Below are positions 38,128 through 49,055 of a stretch of DNA of 64,000 bases, piece after piece. Source of the DNA: Hippopus hippopus (lineage: Eukaryota > Mollusca > Bivalvia > Cardiida > Cardiidae); assembly GCA_946811185.2 (NCBI GenBank), contig OX328096.1, positions 68,509,345 through 68,573,344 of the forward strand. Direction: 5' to 3'. The notes beneath the pieces were generated by a model. The model saw only the letters and a program-made list of their open reading frames with translations, was not told the DNA's origin and searched no databases. Both the position numbers and the translations under genes were made by a program. Within the stretch, counting starts at the first letter, position 1. The number at the start of each line of letters is the position of its first letter.

Positions 38128-38272
38128 CTTTACCAACAATACTGGGTTTTCACCACCCTGTAGAAGAGGCCTTTTGAAAACATTGTGGGAAAAGGAGAAA
38201 ATGCTGGTAACCAAATGCAAATGCTTTCAATTTGGACAAGGCTAAAATTTTGTCGTCTGGTAAAGGGATAAT
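38128..38272 (+). mobile_element. MITE-A copy, deleted from hairpin centre
   Basis: CCCTTTACCAACAATACTGG, intact left arm to GCTGGTAACC, then directly AAATGCAAATGCTTTCAATT. The right arm is missing. Confidence 0.85.
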
Positions 38273-38756
38273 ATAACTAACATTCTACTGGGAGTGTTGC
38301 CCATATAGAAAAGCAGTGGCAACAATATATTTATACATGAACAGAAAATCAATCAATCTTCCCCTTTTATAAACTAATTAGAACATTTCTAAGTTGGTCT
38401 CGTAAAGCTTTATGATTCAGATCAGTCATGAAGTAGACCAATCTTTGAAACATTATGGGAAAAGTAACAATTTTTTGTAAATTTTGTAATAAGCAAAGCA
38501 TCCCTTTTCTATGTTTTCAAAATATTTATACAGGTATAGTGCTTTTTAATTGGCCCTTTGCTTGAAAGATGATGCTGAGTTGTATAGCTGAGGACAAACT
38601 TTTCATAGATATATTCCAGATGGAAAGTTTTGGGGAAACTGTTCATTTTTCATAAGTAACTTCCTCACAGGAACTGTATGTATACATTCTAAAAAGACAT
38701 TTTGCCTATCTTCACTCTCCACCAAATGACATATTCAAAATTAAGAGAATTTGTTT

Positions 38757-38932
38757 CTTAGAAGAGAACTTAGATATGGCTCAAATGATGAGATTAGCCC
38801 CTAAAAGGGCAGAAAACATTGTGACAAGAGGAAAAGATGCTGGTTACCATCATTTTCTACTTTCTGCAAATTATTTTACAAAAGCATTCTTCCTGAAGGT
38901 AGTCAAAACCAGGAATTATTTGTAAAAGGTTC
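38757..38932 (-). mobile_element. MITE-A copy, diverged
   Basis: GATATGGCTCAAATGATGAG, hairpin tip GATGCTGGTTACCATCATTT, end TTATTTGTAAAAGGTT. Confidence 0.7.
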
Positions 38933-39196
38933 AGAATTTCCCTTGAAAATAAAAGGCTTTCTTCACGGGAGCTTACTTGGAATTTCCTACATTGGGGTGA
39001 ATATAAGAAGGCAAACACTTCAATTTTTGAGAACACTTTTGTCCAAATTAAAGAAAAAAAATGTAATAACAGAAAAACCAAGGATCATTCCATCTTTTTT
39101 CTTCCTTTTGAAAAGTACATCCCCCATTTACAGAAGGATATGGTTTCTTTGCAGTGACTTTTTATGGATTCCAAAAGGTCTTGTTAGTAATAGTAC

Positions 39197-39425
39197 TTAA
39201 CCCTTTACCACACAATGACGCCTTTTAACGCCCCTGAAGAAGAGGCCTTTTGAAAACGTTGTGGGAAAAGGAGAAAATGCTGGTAACCAGCATTTTCTCC
39301 TTTTCCCACAAAGTTTTCTACCCTATCAAAGAAAAGTTGCGTTATTTGAGCCACTATGAAATTGTCGTCTGCAAATGCTTTCAATTTGGATAGGTCTTAA
39401 ATTTTGCCGTGTGGTAAAGGGTTAA
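39197..39425 (+). mobile_element. MITE-A copy, full length reference
   Basis: TTAACCCTTTACCACACAAT to GTGTGGTAAAGGGTTAA, 229 bp. Hairpin at 39251-39316 with 31 of 33 pairs. One of the least mutated copies. Confidence 0.96.
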
Positions 39426-39589
39426 AGTCCGAGTAAGTCTACTGAGTTTGGTCCATTATTTTCCTTCCTGGACATCATGACAGAAATTTAAAAGATGTCA
39501 ATTGATGATTGTATTGAACATAATAAATCATCAATAACAACTCTTTCTAAACATTTTTTTTTTTTCGCATGTTAATATAGCTTAATGAA

Positions 39590-39781
39590 TTAACCATTTA
39601 CAAAACAATCCCAACTTTTAACGACCCAGGGAAAGAAAGCTTTTGAAAACATTGTGGAAAATGGAGAAAATGCTGGTAACCAGCATTTTTTTCCTTTTTA
39701 CACATTGTTTTCTACCCTTCATCTGCAAGTGCTTTCAATTTGGGCCATTCAAAAAATTTGTCATTTGAAGAAGAGTTTAAT
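39590..39781 (+). mobile_element. MITE-A copy, internal deletion in right flank
   Basis: TTAACCATTTACAAAACAAT to GAAGAAGAGTTTAAT; GAGCCACATT block missing. Confidence 0.82.
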
Positions 39782-39837
39782 AATCATTTTACAGTAACAG
39801 TTACTATTATGATCATACTAGAACTCCTTTTTGTTTT

Positions 39838-39965
39838 ACCTTCACCAAACAATCTCATGTTTCAAAGACTGCAAGGGGGTAGGCTTTTGCAAGCAAACAT
39901 TGCGAGAAAAAGTGAAAATGCTGTAAACCAGTATTTTCCTTATTCTCCCCAATGTTTTCTACCCC
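39838..39965 (+). mobile_element. MITE-A fragment, left half and hairpin
   Basis: CTTCACCAAACAATCTCATG through CCCAATGTTTTCTACCCC. Confidence 0.7.
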
Positions 39966-40140
39966 TTTACTAATTGTACCACACGACAATTTTTTTACAA
40001 CTCCAAATTAAAAGCATTTGCAGAGGACATATTAAATGTAGCTCAAATTATGGAAGTTGTCTTTGAGAGGTTGGTACTAGCATTTTGTCCTTTTCCAACA
40101 ATATTTTGATAAGTTTTCTTCCTCAAGGTTGTTTTTAGAG
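39966..40140 (-). mobile_element. MITE-A copy, left arm missing
   Basis: CTAATTGTACCACACGACAA through CTTTGAGAGGTTGGTACTAG and CCTTTTCCAACAATATTTTG. Confidence 0.72.
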
Positions 40141-40795
40141 AGCCAAGTGTGTTTTCAGGTCTTTTTTAAGCAATTATTTCAGTTTATTCTGTACTAGAAA
40201 TAGTTTTGAAGTTTAATAAGTGGGTTGTTTTGGCAAGAATATCTTAAAAAATGTTTGAAAATATCGATCGCTGACAATATTGCATGTTTTTTAATCTCTC
40301 TAAACTTTGTCACAAATAGGGAAATTATCTAAAAAAGGCACATTTTTCTCTTCAATAAATTGTTACATAAATTTCTTTCAAAATGTTGTTGCACAACAAA
40401 AGTATATTTTTATAAGATAAAATATAATATGAGTTATGTAAAATCATCTTCTTTGCTGAATATAAAATTTATATAGCTAGAAGTTAGAAAATTAAGTGTA
40501 CAGATAATATTGTATAAATATTTGTTGCTTGGGAAACAGTATGGTGGAAACATGAAGCCAATTAGAACAAAAATATGAAAAAAGAAAACCATTCCGTATA
40601 ATCACTTGAATGATTCGCATATAAAATAAAGTTATTCTTCTTTGTTTGAAAATGATAAAAATAAAAGATAAACTTTTTGTTTTGTCACATCTACAATAAT
40701 ATGTGTATAGATTTTGAATGATATTCCAGCAAAGGAATACATTCTTATTCCTTATTTACTGACTACATTGTGCTATGTTACACGAGATTCCATTT
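40141..40795. other. Stretch without recognised content
   Basis: Very AT-rich; no exon or repeat seen. Confidence 0.4.
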
Positions 40796-41440
40796 TTTTG
40801 CCATGCAATTGTTTTCCGCTAAGAAGTTGTCAGCTTAAAAATTTCTTAAAAATACTGTATTAAATTTGCAAAGTATAACTTACATGAAAACTTTATTACT
40901 AACAGCTTTGAATTTAGTTGACATAATTGATTAATTATTATGCCTTGCATTTTGGTAGTTGATTATTTTCATTAAATATATAATTCATTTATCTAAACAT
41001 GGATTATTCTTAATTTTTTACATGTACGGTAATTAAGATAAATTTTCCCCACTAAAAGGCCGAGTAGAAATTATTGTGAAGGCATTACACTAGTTTCCAA
41101 CTTGTTGCCATGCATTATTGTTTTCTGCTAAAAAGTTGTCCAATTAAAAGCTGTTTTTAAAGTACAGAATTAAATTTGCAAAATATGAGCATAACTTATA
41201 TAAAACCTAATACCACAGACAGCTTTGTGAATTTAGTTGAAACCTAATACCACAGACAGCTTTGTGAATTTAGTTGACATAGTTGGTTATTTAAATTTAT
41301 TTTGCCTTGCATTTTGGTAGTTGAAATATTTCCATCAAATTTATTAATTTATTTAAAATTTACATTTTATTCTTTCATTTGAGTTAAAACTTGCAGGCCC
41401 AGTGGAAATTATTGTGAAGTTGACAACCTGTTATTGTGTG
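40796..41440. repeat. Tandem duplication of about 307 bp, with a nested 38-bp duplication
   Basis: TTGCCATGC at 40798 and 41105 start two units sharing TTTTGGTAGTTGA and GTAGAAATTATTGTGAAG/GTGGAAATTATTGTGAAG. Within unit two, ACCTAATACCACAGACAGCT and TTTGTGAATTTAGTTGA is doubled (41203-41279). Confidence 0.82.
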
Positions 41441-41452
41441 CTTGGTCCAAGT

Positions 41453-41568
41453 GTTAGTCACTGGTAGAAAAATGAATTTTAAAACCTGATAAAAAGTAAA
41501 CAAAAGATTGTGCCACTTGGCAACTTTCTACTTAGTTTCATAATTCACTTTTCTACCAGTAACTAACA
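41453..41568. repeat. Short inverted-repeat segment
   Basis: GTTAGTCACTGGTAGAAAA and TTTTCTACCAGTAACTAAC face each other about 75 bases apart; AATGAATTTT/AATTCACTT extends it imperfectly. Confidence 0.65.
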
Positions 41569-41841
41569 GTTTGACCGCTCATACGATATAAGATTGTGAT
41601 CTGTACAATAATTTCAATGATTTTAAGTGGTATGATACAAATTTAAATGCATTTAAATTTTTAACACCTGCATTGTTTACTTTTGGCCATCATAAAAGAG
41701 CCTTTAATCAGAAACTTGAGGATCCACCGTTAAACTTTATTTCATCACCTATATGATAGGTCTAGGACTAAACAAAAAGGTCAGCTTGCTCAAGAACATC
41801 ATATTACATAATTTCCTATTATGATTTTAATAAAATTTTGC

Positions 41842-42075
41842 CTAACTCTTTTCAAATCAACAGTATTTTAGACTTGACCAAATTGAAAGCACTAATCTTG
41901 CAGGCGACAAATTAAGTATGGCTGAAAAACTGAAATTTGCCTTTGGAAGGGATGAAAACATTGTGGGAAAAGGAAGAAAATACTGGTTACCAGCATTTTC
42001 TTCTTTTCCCACTATGTTTTCATAAGGCTCTTCCCTGAGATCGTGAAAACCCGGGATTGTTTGGTAAAGGGTTAA
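41842..42075 (-). mobile_element. MITE-A copy, near full length
   Basis: CTAACTCTTTTCAAATCAAC to TTTGGTAAAGGGTTAA. Arms carry AAGGAAGAAAATACTGG and CCAGCATTTTCTTCTTT, partly matched. Confidence 0.88.
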
Positions 42076-42158
42076 AAAAGAAAGTCTGGAATAGGTTGCT
42101 GCTTTGCTCAACCAGTACAACTATTTTTAATCTCAAATTTACAATTTTTTTGTTTCAG

Positions 42159-42191
42159 TAGACTTGCTTAGTGTGGAACAAGTTCTACTCA
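42159..42191 (+). CDS. Possible small internal exon, same plus-strand gene
   Basis: A strong acceptor (TTTTTTTGTTTCAG) precedes a frame reading VDLLSVEQVLLS when joined to a phase-1 exon, then a weak donor A|GTGATA. The phase fits the candidate first exon at 35468 but not the exon at 42305, so either another exon lies between or one of these calls is wrong. Confidence 0.2.
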
Positions 42192-42304
42192 GTGATAGAA
42201 TCTGATATTCAATTCCTATGATTATTTTCTTAAAATTTCTACACACATGCTTTCAATGTTGAAAGGGTCATGACTTCAGATGGAATGTTATCTTTTAATT
42301 TTAG

Positions 42305-43065
42305 TACAAATGAACTTGTTGTATCCCATCTTATGGCTGAGCTTGTGGTAAAATTTGTCAATTGATTACCAATATAGATGATTGCAACTCACAGAAATAG
42401 TTATACATGTATTCATTTTTTTTTTCAAACTGAAATTTGCATTGTTAAAATGAAATGTTACAGAAGTTAATGCAGTGATGGGCTAGAGAACTTAATTGCT
42501 AAATTTCCGGGATGGATGCATATTTGTTTCTTCATATTCATGTAGAAATGAGCCATGCTCTATGAAAAGGGGGCCTTATGCATTTGCAAAAACTATCTAC
42601 CCAGGTTAGCCAGCACAGTCTGCGCAGGCTGACCTGTGTCAAAATTTTTTGCTTTTTGTGTAACTATGTTCTACTTGTCAAAGAACCAACCTGTCTCGTG
42701 GTTCAGTCAGTTTTTAGATAAAGTGGACCTTATGGATCCACAATTATGTGATGACTTGCATGGTATAGTAATTCACAGAGATGCAATAAGTCCCCTTTTG
42801 CCAGAGCTTGGCTCAAATGTATGGATTGTAGAGTCATTTTTGACTATTTATGTACTGTATTTGTTTGGAAAAACATATATATTGGAGGATCATAAAGAAA
42901 CAAGTAAAGAAAGATGGTGTTCATTAGGGAAACCCCATTTATGATTTATATTTCCTCATGTATCACAGTATTTTTCGTAAGTTTCTTTTTTGACCATATT
43001 AGGTGCAGGAGAGAGCAGAACATTCATTTTATGAGGACTTTGGAAGCCCTGAATTTGATGAGTAA
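42305..43065 (+). CDS. Candidate last two exons of an unidentified plus-strand gene
   Basis: Exon 42305-42347 follows the acceptor TTTTAATTTTAG and ends GTG|GTAAAA; its open frame reads TNELVVSHLMAELV. Exon 43003-43065 follows GACCATATTAG and reads VQERAEHSFYEDFGSPEFDE then TAA. The phases agree, and the joined peptide has a soluble acidic C-terminus unlike the repeats around it. The intron (42348-43002) holds a 265-bp TIR element at 42550-42814. I do not recognise the protein. Against it: the exons are short, no clear AATAAA follows closely, and the partner exon supplying phase 2 is not identified. Confidence 0.4.
42550..42814 (+). mobile_element. 265-bp TIR element, intact, 4-bp duplication
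   Basis: GAGCCATGCTCTATGAAAAG and CCTTTTGCCAGAGCTTGGCTC ends, AAAT on both sides (42546-42549, 42815-42818), inner palindrome around CAGTCTGCGCAGGCTGAC. Reference copy of the family. The 102-residue plus frame at 42636 lies inside it and is not a gene. Confidence 0.9.
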
Positions 43066-43354
43066 ATTTTATATTTAAAAAATTAATTATGGTCACATTG
43101 CACTATTTGTTTAGAATCTTTGTTTGCAGGTTCAGCAAAAATTTAATAGTGATCTTTCCGTTTATCACTTTGAGATTTTAAAGATTGACATATATTTAGA
43201 TAACATTTATTTTTAACTGTAAACAAGTCATACACATCATGCACCAGCCTTACAACTCTAAATATTTAAAATCGTCTAAAGAAAAGAACAAGAGTTTGTC
43301 AAAATACTTATACTTAACTGGAAATGTGTAACATTAGTTGAATTTTGTTGCAGT
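43066..43354. other. Possible 3' UTR or intergenic DNA
   Basis: Nothing recognised; would be the 3' UTR if the 43003 exon is real. Confidence 0.25.
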
Positions 43355-43415
43355 TTGTGAAAATCAAGATCAGGCTATCAAAATAGTAGCCTTATCTTGA
43401 ACCTATGCTGGCTCC
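43355..43415. mobile_element. MITE-B fragment
   Basis: AAATCAAGATCAGGCTATCA and AGTAGCCTTATCTTGAACCT. Confidence 0.5.
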
Positions 43416-43571
43416 TTTTAGCCCTACATGTGGAGATATATTGGGAGAAAAGAGTAAGAATTGCCAAACTTGTTCATGTTGAAATCCAAAGAGTATTTTC
43501 TTTTTTTTTCATTACAAAGTTAGGACCAGTTTATATTATTTTTAACAGGTTCATTACAGTTAGAGTGATTT

Positions 43572-43784
43572 ATCTTTTTACCAAACGACAAGTCCAAATT
43601 GTGAGCATTTGCAGGCTACAAATTAAATGTGACTCAAAAATTGAAATTTGTTTTGAAAAGGGTGGAAAACATTGTGGGAAAAAAGAGAAAATGCTGGTAA
43701 CCAGCATTTTCTCCTTTTCCAACAATGGTTTCAAAAGGCTTCTTCCTCAGGGTAGTTAAAAGTCTGGATTGTGTGGTAAAGGCT
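43572..43784 (-). mobile_element. MITE-A copy
   Basis: TCTTTTTACCAAACGACAAG to GTGTGGTAAAGGC; hairpin good at 43664-43730. TTTTAGACT is missing from the left flank. Confidence 0.85.
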
Positions 43785-43828
43785 ATGTAAATTTACAGCT
43801 TGAGTCTTGTTTCCAAACTTGAATTTAG

Positions 43829-44055
43829 TTAACCCTATACCAAAAAATCTTTTAACAACCTGAGGAAGAAGACTTTTGAAAACATTGTTGGAAATGGAGA
43901 AAATGCTAGTCACCGGCATTTTCTCCTTTCCCAACAATGTTTATTTCCATTCAAAAAGAAATCCCATGATCTGAGTCACATTAATTAAAATATGTTGTTT
44001 GCAGATGGCATCAATATGGATGGGTCAAGATTTTTGGTATATAATAAAGAGTTGA
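43829..44055 (+). mobile_element. MITE-A copy
   Basis: TTAACCCTATACCAAAAAAT to ATAATAAAGAGTTGA; hairpin with ATTGTTGGAAA/TTTCCCAACAAT. Confidence 0.85.
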
Positions 44056-44240
44056 TTGGTTGATTGTTTAGTGTTTAACACCATTTTAAACAAAGTTATA
44101 TTATTGAGGCCACCAATCCATGCTTTCCTGGAGGGTAAAGATTTGACTGAAGTTCGCAATATTTGATTACTCGAAAATATTAAAATATTATTTCAGTTAC
44201 ATCACGGAGGCCAGTGCACCTATTCTTGCTTTCCTGGAGT
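44053..44240 (-). mobile_element. Two reversed SINE 3' parts in tandem
   Basis: GTTTAGTGTTTAACACCATT then CCACCAATCCATGCTTTCCTG, and again TTTCAGTTACATCACGGAGG then CTTGCTTTCCTGG. The reverse complement matches the tails at 46655 and 60270. Confidence 0.65.
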
Positions 44241-44299
44241 GCATAGAGTTGATTGAATATTGCAATAAATCAAATTTTAGGAATATTGTTTTTGCAGAC

Positions 44300-44470
44300 T
44301 CTTAAACCAGACTGCACCAAACATGATGCAGTCTGATCTTATATCTACACAGCCAGATATTCATTTGAGACACAATATGACAAAAACAGCAATAAATGTT
44401 AAGTCCAGTGTTATTTATGAACTGAAAGTATTTATAACATTTATTTGGCTGTCTGAGGGCTAACAAATTT
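44300..44470. mobile_element. MITE-B copy, partial
   Basis: CCAGACTGCACCAAACATGATGCAGTCTGATC palindrome with unequal loop; flanks CAGCCAGATATTCATTTGAG. Confidence 0.6.
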
Positions 44471-44834
44471 CAAGGCAACAGAGGGAATGGAAGACTTTTT
44501 AAAAATAATTTTGACAGAAAGAATTTACATTTCTCAAAAGTATCGGTGGTGAAATTTATTTATCTGTCTACTGTAATTCTTTTGTCTAAATGTCTTGACA
44601 TTTACACTTCAATATTATTCTACCCTATTTTCTGTCTCTTTTTAAAACTATTCAATTTTTATAAACATGAAAAGTCATAAATATGAGTTAATGGGTTAAA
44701 TGTTGATTTTACCAAATTTCTGATAAAGTATACCAGACATATGTTAAATATATTTTCTTGGGCGTTGTTTAGATTTCAACTCCCACACTAGTCTGGGCTA
44801 CCAAAAACCTCAACACATGATATCCTTTCCTTTA

Positions 44835-45060
44835 GCTCTTTACCACACAATCTTGTGTATTAACAATTCTAATGATAAAGGCTTTGGGAAACATTGTAGA
44901 AAAAGGAAATAATGCTGGTGACCAGCATTTTCTCCTTTTCCCACAATTTTTTCTACCGTCAGAAAAATTAGCGTGCGAGGTACATTTATTTTGGCGTCAG
45001 CATAGATCTGTGCTTTCAATTTATTGAAGTCAAACATTTTATCGTTTGGTAAAGAATTAA
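44835..45060 (+). mobile_element. MITE-A copy, near full length
   Basis: TTAGCTCTTTACCACACAAT to GTTTGGTAAAGAATTAA; hairpin at about 44892-44952. Confidence 0.88.
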
Positions 45061-45114
45061 ATAAGAATTTCACAGACTAACAAGGTGTGAAGCACAACTT
45101 TTGATACTTTTTGT

Positions 45115-45185
45115 AGAAAGTGTAGAGTAAGATCAGACTGACAAGGACATGTTGTCTGATATTGTAGATTCTACGCTGTTTTATA
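45115..45185. mobile_element. MITE-B fragment
   Basis: GTAGAGTAAGATCAGACTGA then TGTCTGATATTGTAGATTCTA. Confidence 0.55.
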
Positions 45186-45312
45186 GTGTAAAATATATCC
45201 TTGCAAAAGCAGCCTTGAAATTGCGATTATACGTTTATTTAGGTACTTTTTTTAGTTCTCATTCTTTGATTTCGGGCTGTTGAGAATTATATGTATGACC
45301 ATACATGCTAGT

Positions 45313-45344
45313 TTAACCTTTTACCACACAATCTCAAGTTTTAA
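45313..45344 (+). mobile_element. MITE-A end fragment
   Basis: TTTAACCTTTTACCACACAA to CAAGTTTTAAC only; abuts the next copy. Confidence 0.6.
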
Positions 45345-45569
45345 CACTTTACCAAACAACATAATTTTAGACTTGTCCAAATTGAAAGCAATAGCAGACG
45401 ATAAAATAAAAGTGACTGAAAAATTGAAATTTGTCTTGGGACAGGTAGAAAACATTGTGGGAAAAGGAGAAAATGCTGGTTACCAGCATTTTCTCATTTT
45501 CCCACAATATTTTCAAAAGGCTTCTTTCTCAGGGTCGTTAAAAGTTGGGATTGTTTGGTAAGGGGTTAA
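45341..45569 (-). mobile_element. MITE-A copy, full length
   Basis: TTAACACTTTACCAAACAAC to TTTGGTAAGGGGTTAA, 229 bp, strong hairpin (45449-45514). Shares TTAA with the next. Confidence 0.93.
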
Positions 45570-45768
45570 AGATCCTGGGAAGTCGGACTTTGAAAACATT
45601 ATAGAACAGGGAGAAAATGCTGGCAACCGGTATTTTCTTCTTTTCCAATGTTCTTTTCTACAATTTCAAAGGTAGAAATCGTCATTTGGGTCACATTTAA
45701 TTTGTCATCTGCAAATGCTTTGAGTTCAGTCAAGTCTAAATTTCTATGGTTTGGTAAGGAGTTAAGAT
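45566..45768 (+). mobile_element. MITE-A copy, left end shortened
   Basis: TTAAAGATCCTGGGAAGTCG to TTTGGTAAGGAGTTAA. It faces the opposite way to its neighbour across one TTAA. Confidence 0.82.
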
Positions 45769-46097
45769 AGGAAATTGTCCGTGAATAGATCTAATGTGGA
45801 AAAAAATTTTGAGAAAGAAGCAGTTGTTGCCTTCACTTACACTGTTTTAAAAAGTTTTGCTCTGCAGTTGTGTTATTTGCATTGTTTATGCAGAATACAT
45901 GTCAAAAATCTTTGATCATTGTGTACCTTGGATTATGATGGTGTTCCACTGTGTACTGAATTATTACTCAACAGAATTAGCCTGTCTCTCATTAACATTC
46001 CTTTTGACCCTCATTAGTAGTCGGTTTCAACTTTCTAAATACAGGTTTTCAAAAGATGATTTACGAAAATTATGCCTCTCCAACGGTACAGATAAAT
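45769..46097. other. Stretch without recognised content
   Basis: An 80-residue plus frame (45857-46099) is cysteine/leucine-rich but unrecognised. AAATACAG|GTTTTC and CCAACG|GTACAG could bound a mini-exon; not convincing. Confidence 0.3.
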
Positions 46098-46175
46098 AGC
46101 TACTCTGGTAAGGTGATTGGCTCTGAATTCCTGGTCATAGGTTTAAATCTAGCTTTGATAATCTAAATCATTTTA
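46098..46175 (+). mobile_element. Weak tRNA-like SINE head
   Basis: GGTAAGGTGATTGGCTCTGA and box B-like GGTCATAGGTTTAAATCTAG. Confidence 0.35.
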
Positions 46176-46421
46176 TTCTTTTTTTTTTTAAATATCTTTT
46201 AGTATTACTCAACAAAATTGATCTGTCACTCATGTACTTCTGTCCATACATGTACTCGGTGAATTTCGCTGGGTCACTGGTTTGTAAAAACCCAGTTTGA
46301 AATTTACAATAAAAGTTTGAGCATGAACGCACAAAATTTACTAAGTATTGAATAAAGTAAAGGCCTGTGACAGGTCAATTTTGTTGAACAATAACCATGT
46401 TGCAGGTTATTTCCATGTTTA

Positions 46422-46650
46422 GGTTAACCAAACAATTCAGTCATTATGATCCTGAGAAGGAAACCTTTTGAAAACATTGTGGAAAAAGGAGAAAATGCTG
46501 GTAACCAGCATTTTCTCCTTTTCCCACAATGTTTTTTTTTACCTTGTTAAGAGATAGATACCATCACCTTGGCCACATTTGATTATGTTTTAGATGTATA
46601 CAAATGTTTTCAGTATTGACAAGTCTTAGATTTTATCCTCTTGTATCATG
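46422..46650 (+). mobile_element. MITE-A copy
   Basis: GGTTAACCAAACAATTCAGT, excellent hairpin (46468-46535) followed by a T run; right end decayed (TATCATG). Confidence 0.85.
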
Positions 46651-46654
46651 TGGG

Positions 46655-46800
46655 AAAGCAGCCAGTGGCTTGGTAAGAATGATTTGCAAAGTACTGGTTA
46701 AAGAAGCTTTAGGAAAGCATGGATAGGTACACTGGCCATGGGAATGTAACTGAAATAATGTTGAAAACCGTGTTTAATACCACACAATCAATCAAAGCTT
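46655..46800 (+). mobile_element. SINE 3' part
   Basis: GGAAAGCATGGATAGGTACA, CTGAAATAATGTTGAAAACC and tail CACACAATCAATCAA. Confidence 0.65.
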
Positions 46801-46877
46801 CCAGTCTGGTAAAGAGTTTAAAATGAAAAAAATGTTTATCTTTCTGTGAACTTGCTGCATGTACAGAAATATGAAAA

Positions 46878-47089
46878 CATAACTCTTTCACTACTGAATA
46901 AATAAATTGCATTTTCTCACTGGCTACAAACAGTTCCGCTAAAAAATCAAGAGATGGTTCATTCATAATCTAGAATAAAGCAGTGGACAGTGTAGATCAG
47001 AGATCAGACTGCAGGTTCTGTGCAGTCTGAGCTTGATATACACTGTCCACAAAAGCTTCTGGTATCATCTATGGTATGCAAAGAGTTAA
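46878..47089. mobile_element. MITE-B copy
   Basis: CATAACTCTTTCACTACTGA to GCAAAGAGTTAA; palindrome GATCAGACTGCAGGTTCTGTGCAGTCTGAGC. Confidence 0.75.
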
Positions 47090-47557
47090 AACATGAGTCA
47101 TGTTAGACCCAGATGTTTAAATAAAGTCAAGGGATAGTGAAGATTAAATCTTTTCTTTTTACCTATTACTGAAAAAAGACATACTGGTAATAATTTGTAT
47201 ATCCCTACAGTGATCTCCTCATTGAAAGGAGCATTGGAGAAAAGGAGCATGGTAAAATTGTGCCCCTGCAAATACATGTATTCATGAAAAGGGATTATCA
47301 TGTCAGTTTGTAATGTGTTTATTTTCTCCTGTTCAAAGACCTTGAAAATTGAAAAATCCTGTAGAAACAGCTTACTTAAATGTTTGTCAAGGATTCCTTG
47401 TGGCCCTGGACTAGAGGTTCTAGTGTTCGATTTTAATTAATCCCTCAGCTGAAATTGGATATTCGCTGGTGGCAGATATAGTCTGGTGGAATTGCCCTTG
47501 GGCAAGTGCTTCATTGCTCCTAGCTAAAGCATTGCTTGAACTTAGGAATCACATGAG
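47090..47557. other. Stretch without recognised content
   Basis: GCCCTTGGGCAAGTGCTTCATTG near 47495 looks like a shared repeat fragment (palindromic CCCTTGGGCAAG) but was not assigned. Confidence 0.35.
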
Positions 47558-47559
47558 TA

Positions 47560-48308
47560 CCGTATTTTCTGGACAATAGGCCGCAGCTTAATTGTTAAAA
47601 AAAAGTGGATATTTTCAATGGTGCGGCCTATAAGACAAAGCGGCTTATACGTTAATTTTATTTTTCTAAATGATCTTTTTGTTTGGCCTACAAAATTGAA
47701 AATACGGAAAGTAGTCTACGATTACCCACATTGGCGCCATTTTGGTTCACACCTAATGTATTTTTCGAACACGAATACCTTTGATTGGTAGAAAAATAAA
47801 TCCGCTTGCAAACTTACGAAAGTGTTAAAACTCCTGACCAATGTGACCCTTGATTTTCACACCTTCTGATTGACAATGTTGGTTGGTACCAATCAGTCAT
47901 TAACTGCCAATGTAATTAAAGGCGTTGTTTGGTGTGTACTGTCAATTAATCAATGGAAATGATAATTTGACAATTTCTAATTTCCTTAAAACATTAGACA
48001 AGGGACAAATGAATGATATCAGTCTCAAGTCATCTCAGTGATTTGATCTGCAAAAGGGGAAATCACTTCAATGGAACGAAAAAATACAAAATACAAAAAT
48101 AACGTATTAACTTGTTTCATGTGTTTATTATAATACATATGCCGTTAAGTATACATGTCTACTGATGGATGACATTGTACACTAACCAAGCATGTCAGAC
48201 GCAGTCTATGCGCCGGAGCGGCCTTTACGACATTTTTTATTTCTAAGATGGTTAAAATGAAAGGGTGCGGCCTATACAGTGCAGCGGCTTCTTGTCCGGA
48301 AAATACGG
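47560..48308 (+). mobile_element. 749-bp TIR element with TA target site (CCGTATTTTC family)
   Basis: Ends CCGTATTTTCTGGACAA and TTGTCCGGAAAATACGG, with subterminal GGCCGCAG/GCAGCGGC blocks; TA directly on both sides. The same GGACAAxAxGCCGCA terminus is known to me from non-autonomous elements in several animal groups. Internal CACACCTAATG and ACCAATCAG parts contain no transposase. Confidence 0.82.
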
Positions 48309-48388
48309 TAGGGGTAAGCTTTGATATGAAAGGCATGAACATGAATTTTATCTGAAGAAGTTCAAGGTTAAAAGAGACATTACATGGT

Positions 48389-48588
48389 TAAGTCTTTACC
48401 AAACAATCCTGTGATTTTGTGACCCCATGGAAGATTTAAGGCTTCAAAGTTACAAACATGGTTTTAAAAGGATAATGTGGAAAACCACATTGTGGTATCA
48501 CGTTTTTACCTTTTCCCTAAAATTTCCTCTACCCTCACAAAGACAAGTCAATCATTTGAACTGACATTTCATTTTTCATCTGCAATGC
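48389..48588 (+). mobile_element. MITE-A copy, diverged
   Basis: TTAAGTCTTTACCAAACAATC start; hairpin replaced by GGAAAACCACATTGTGG; flank AATCATTTGAACTGACATTT. Confidence 0.7.
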
Positions 48589-48785
48589 CAGGTGACAAAA
48601 TGTTTAACTTGGCCATATTGAAAGCATTTACAGAAAACAAAATTTTAGTGAAATGTGCCTGAAAATGACAGTATTCATCTTTGACAGGGTACAAGATTTG
48701 AAGGTTGTCAGCATTCTCTTCTTTTCCCACATTGTCTTTAAAAGGCTTCTTTAAAGCCCCATGCCCTCTTTGATGGTAAAATTAG
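48589..48785 (-). mobile_element. MITE-A copy, left arm missing
   Basis: CAGGTGACAAAATGTTTAAC, AAAGCATTTACAGAAAACAA, right arm CAGCATTCTCTTCTTTTCCC, end TTGATGGTAAAAT. Confidence 0.7.
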
Positions 48786-49055
48786 ACAAAGATGTTAAAG
48801 TTAGCCTTTAAATAGGTAGACAGTAGTTTGAGAAAAGATAAGAACTGTGTGAATTTTAATCAATGAATCTTTAACTAATGGTGCTTTCATATGGTTTTTT
48901 CCATCTATAGAACAGCCTGTAACAAGGTTGAGTGAAAATTATCACTCAGAAAATCAAAATGAAACAAGCACTTGGAGTCAGGGGAACAGTTGATAGATTT
49001 GATTGTATAATGAATTCAACAAGTTACTGCTTGTACTCTTAACATGGTTCCTTTT

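Noticed and set aside
42636..42944. 102-residue plus-strand frame
   Set aside because: Mostly the 265-bp TIR element at 42550-42814; similar frames arise in its other copies.
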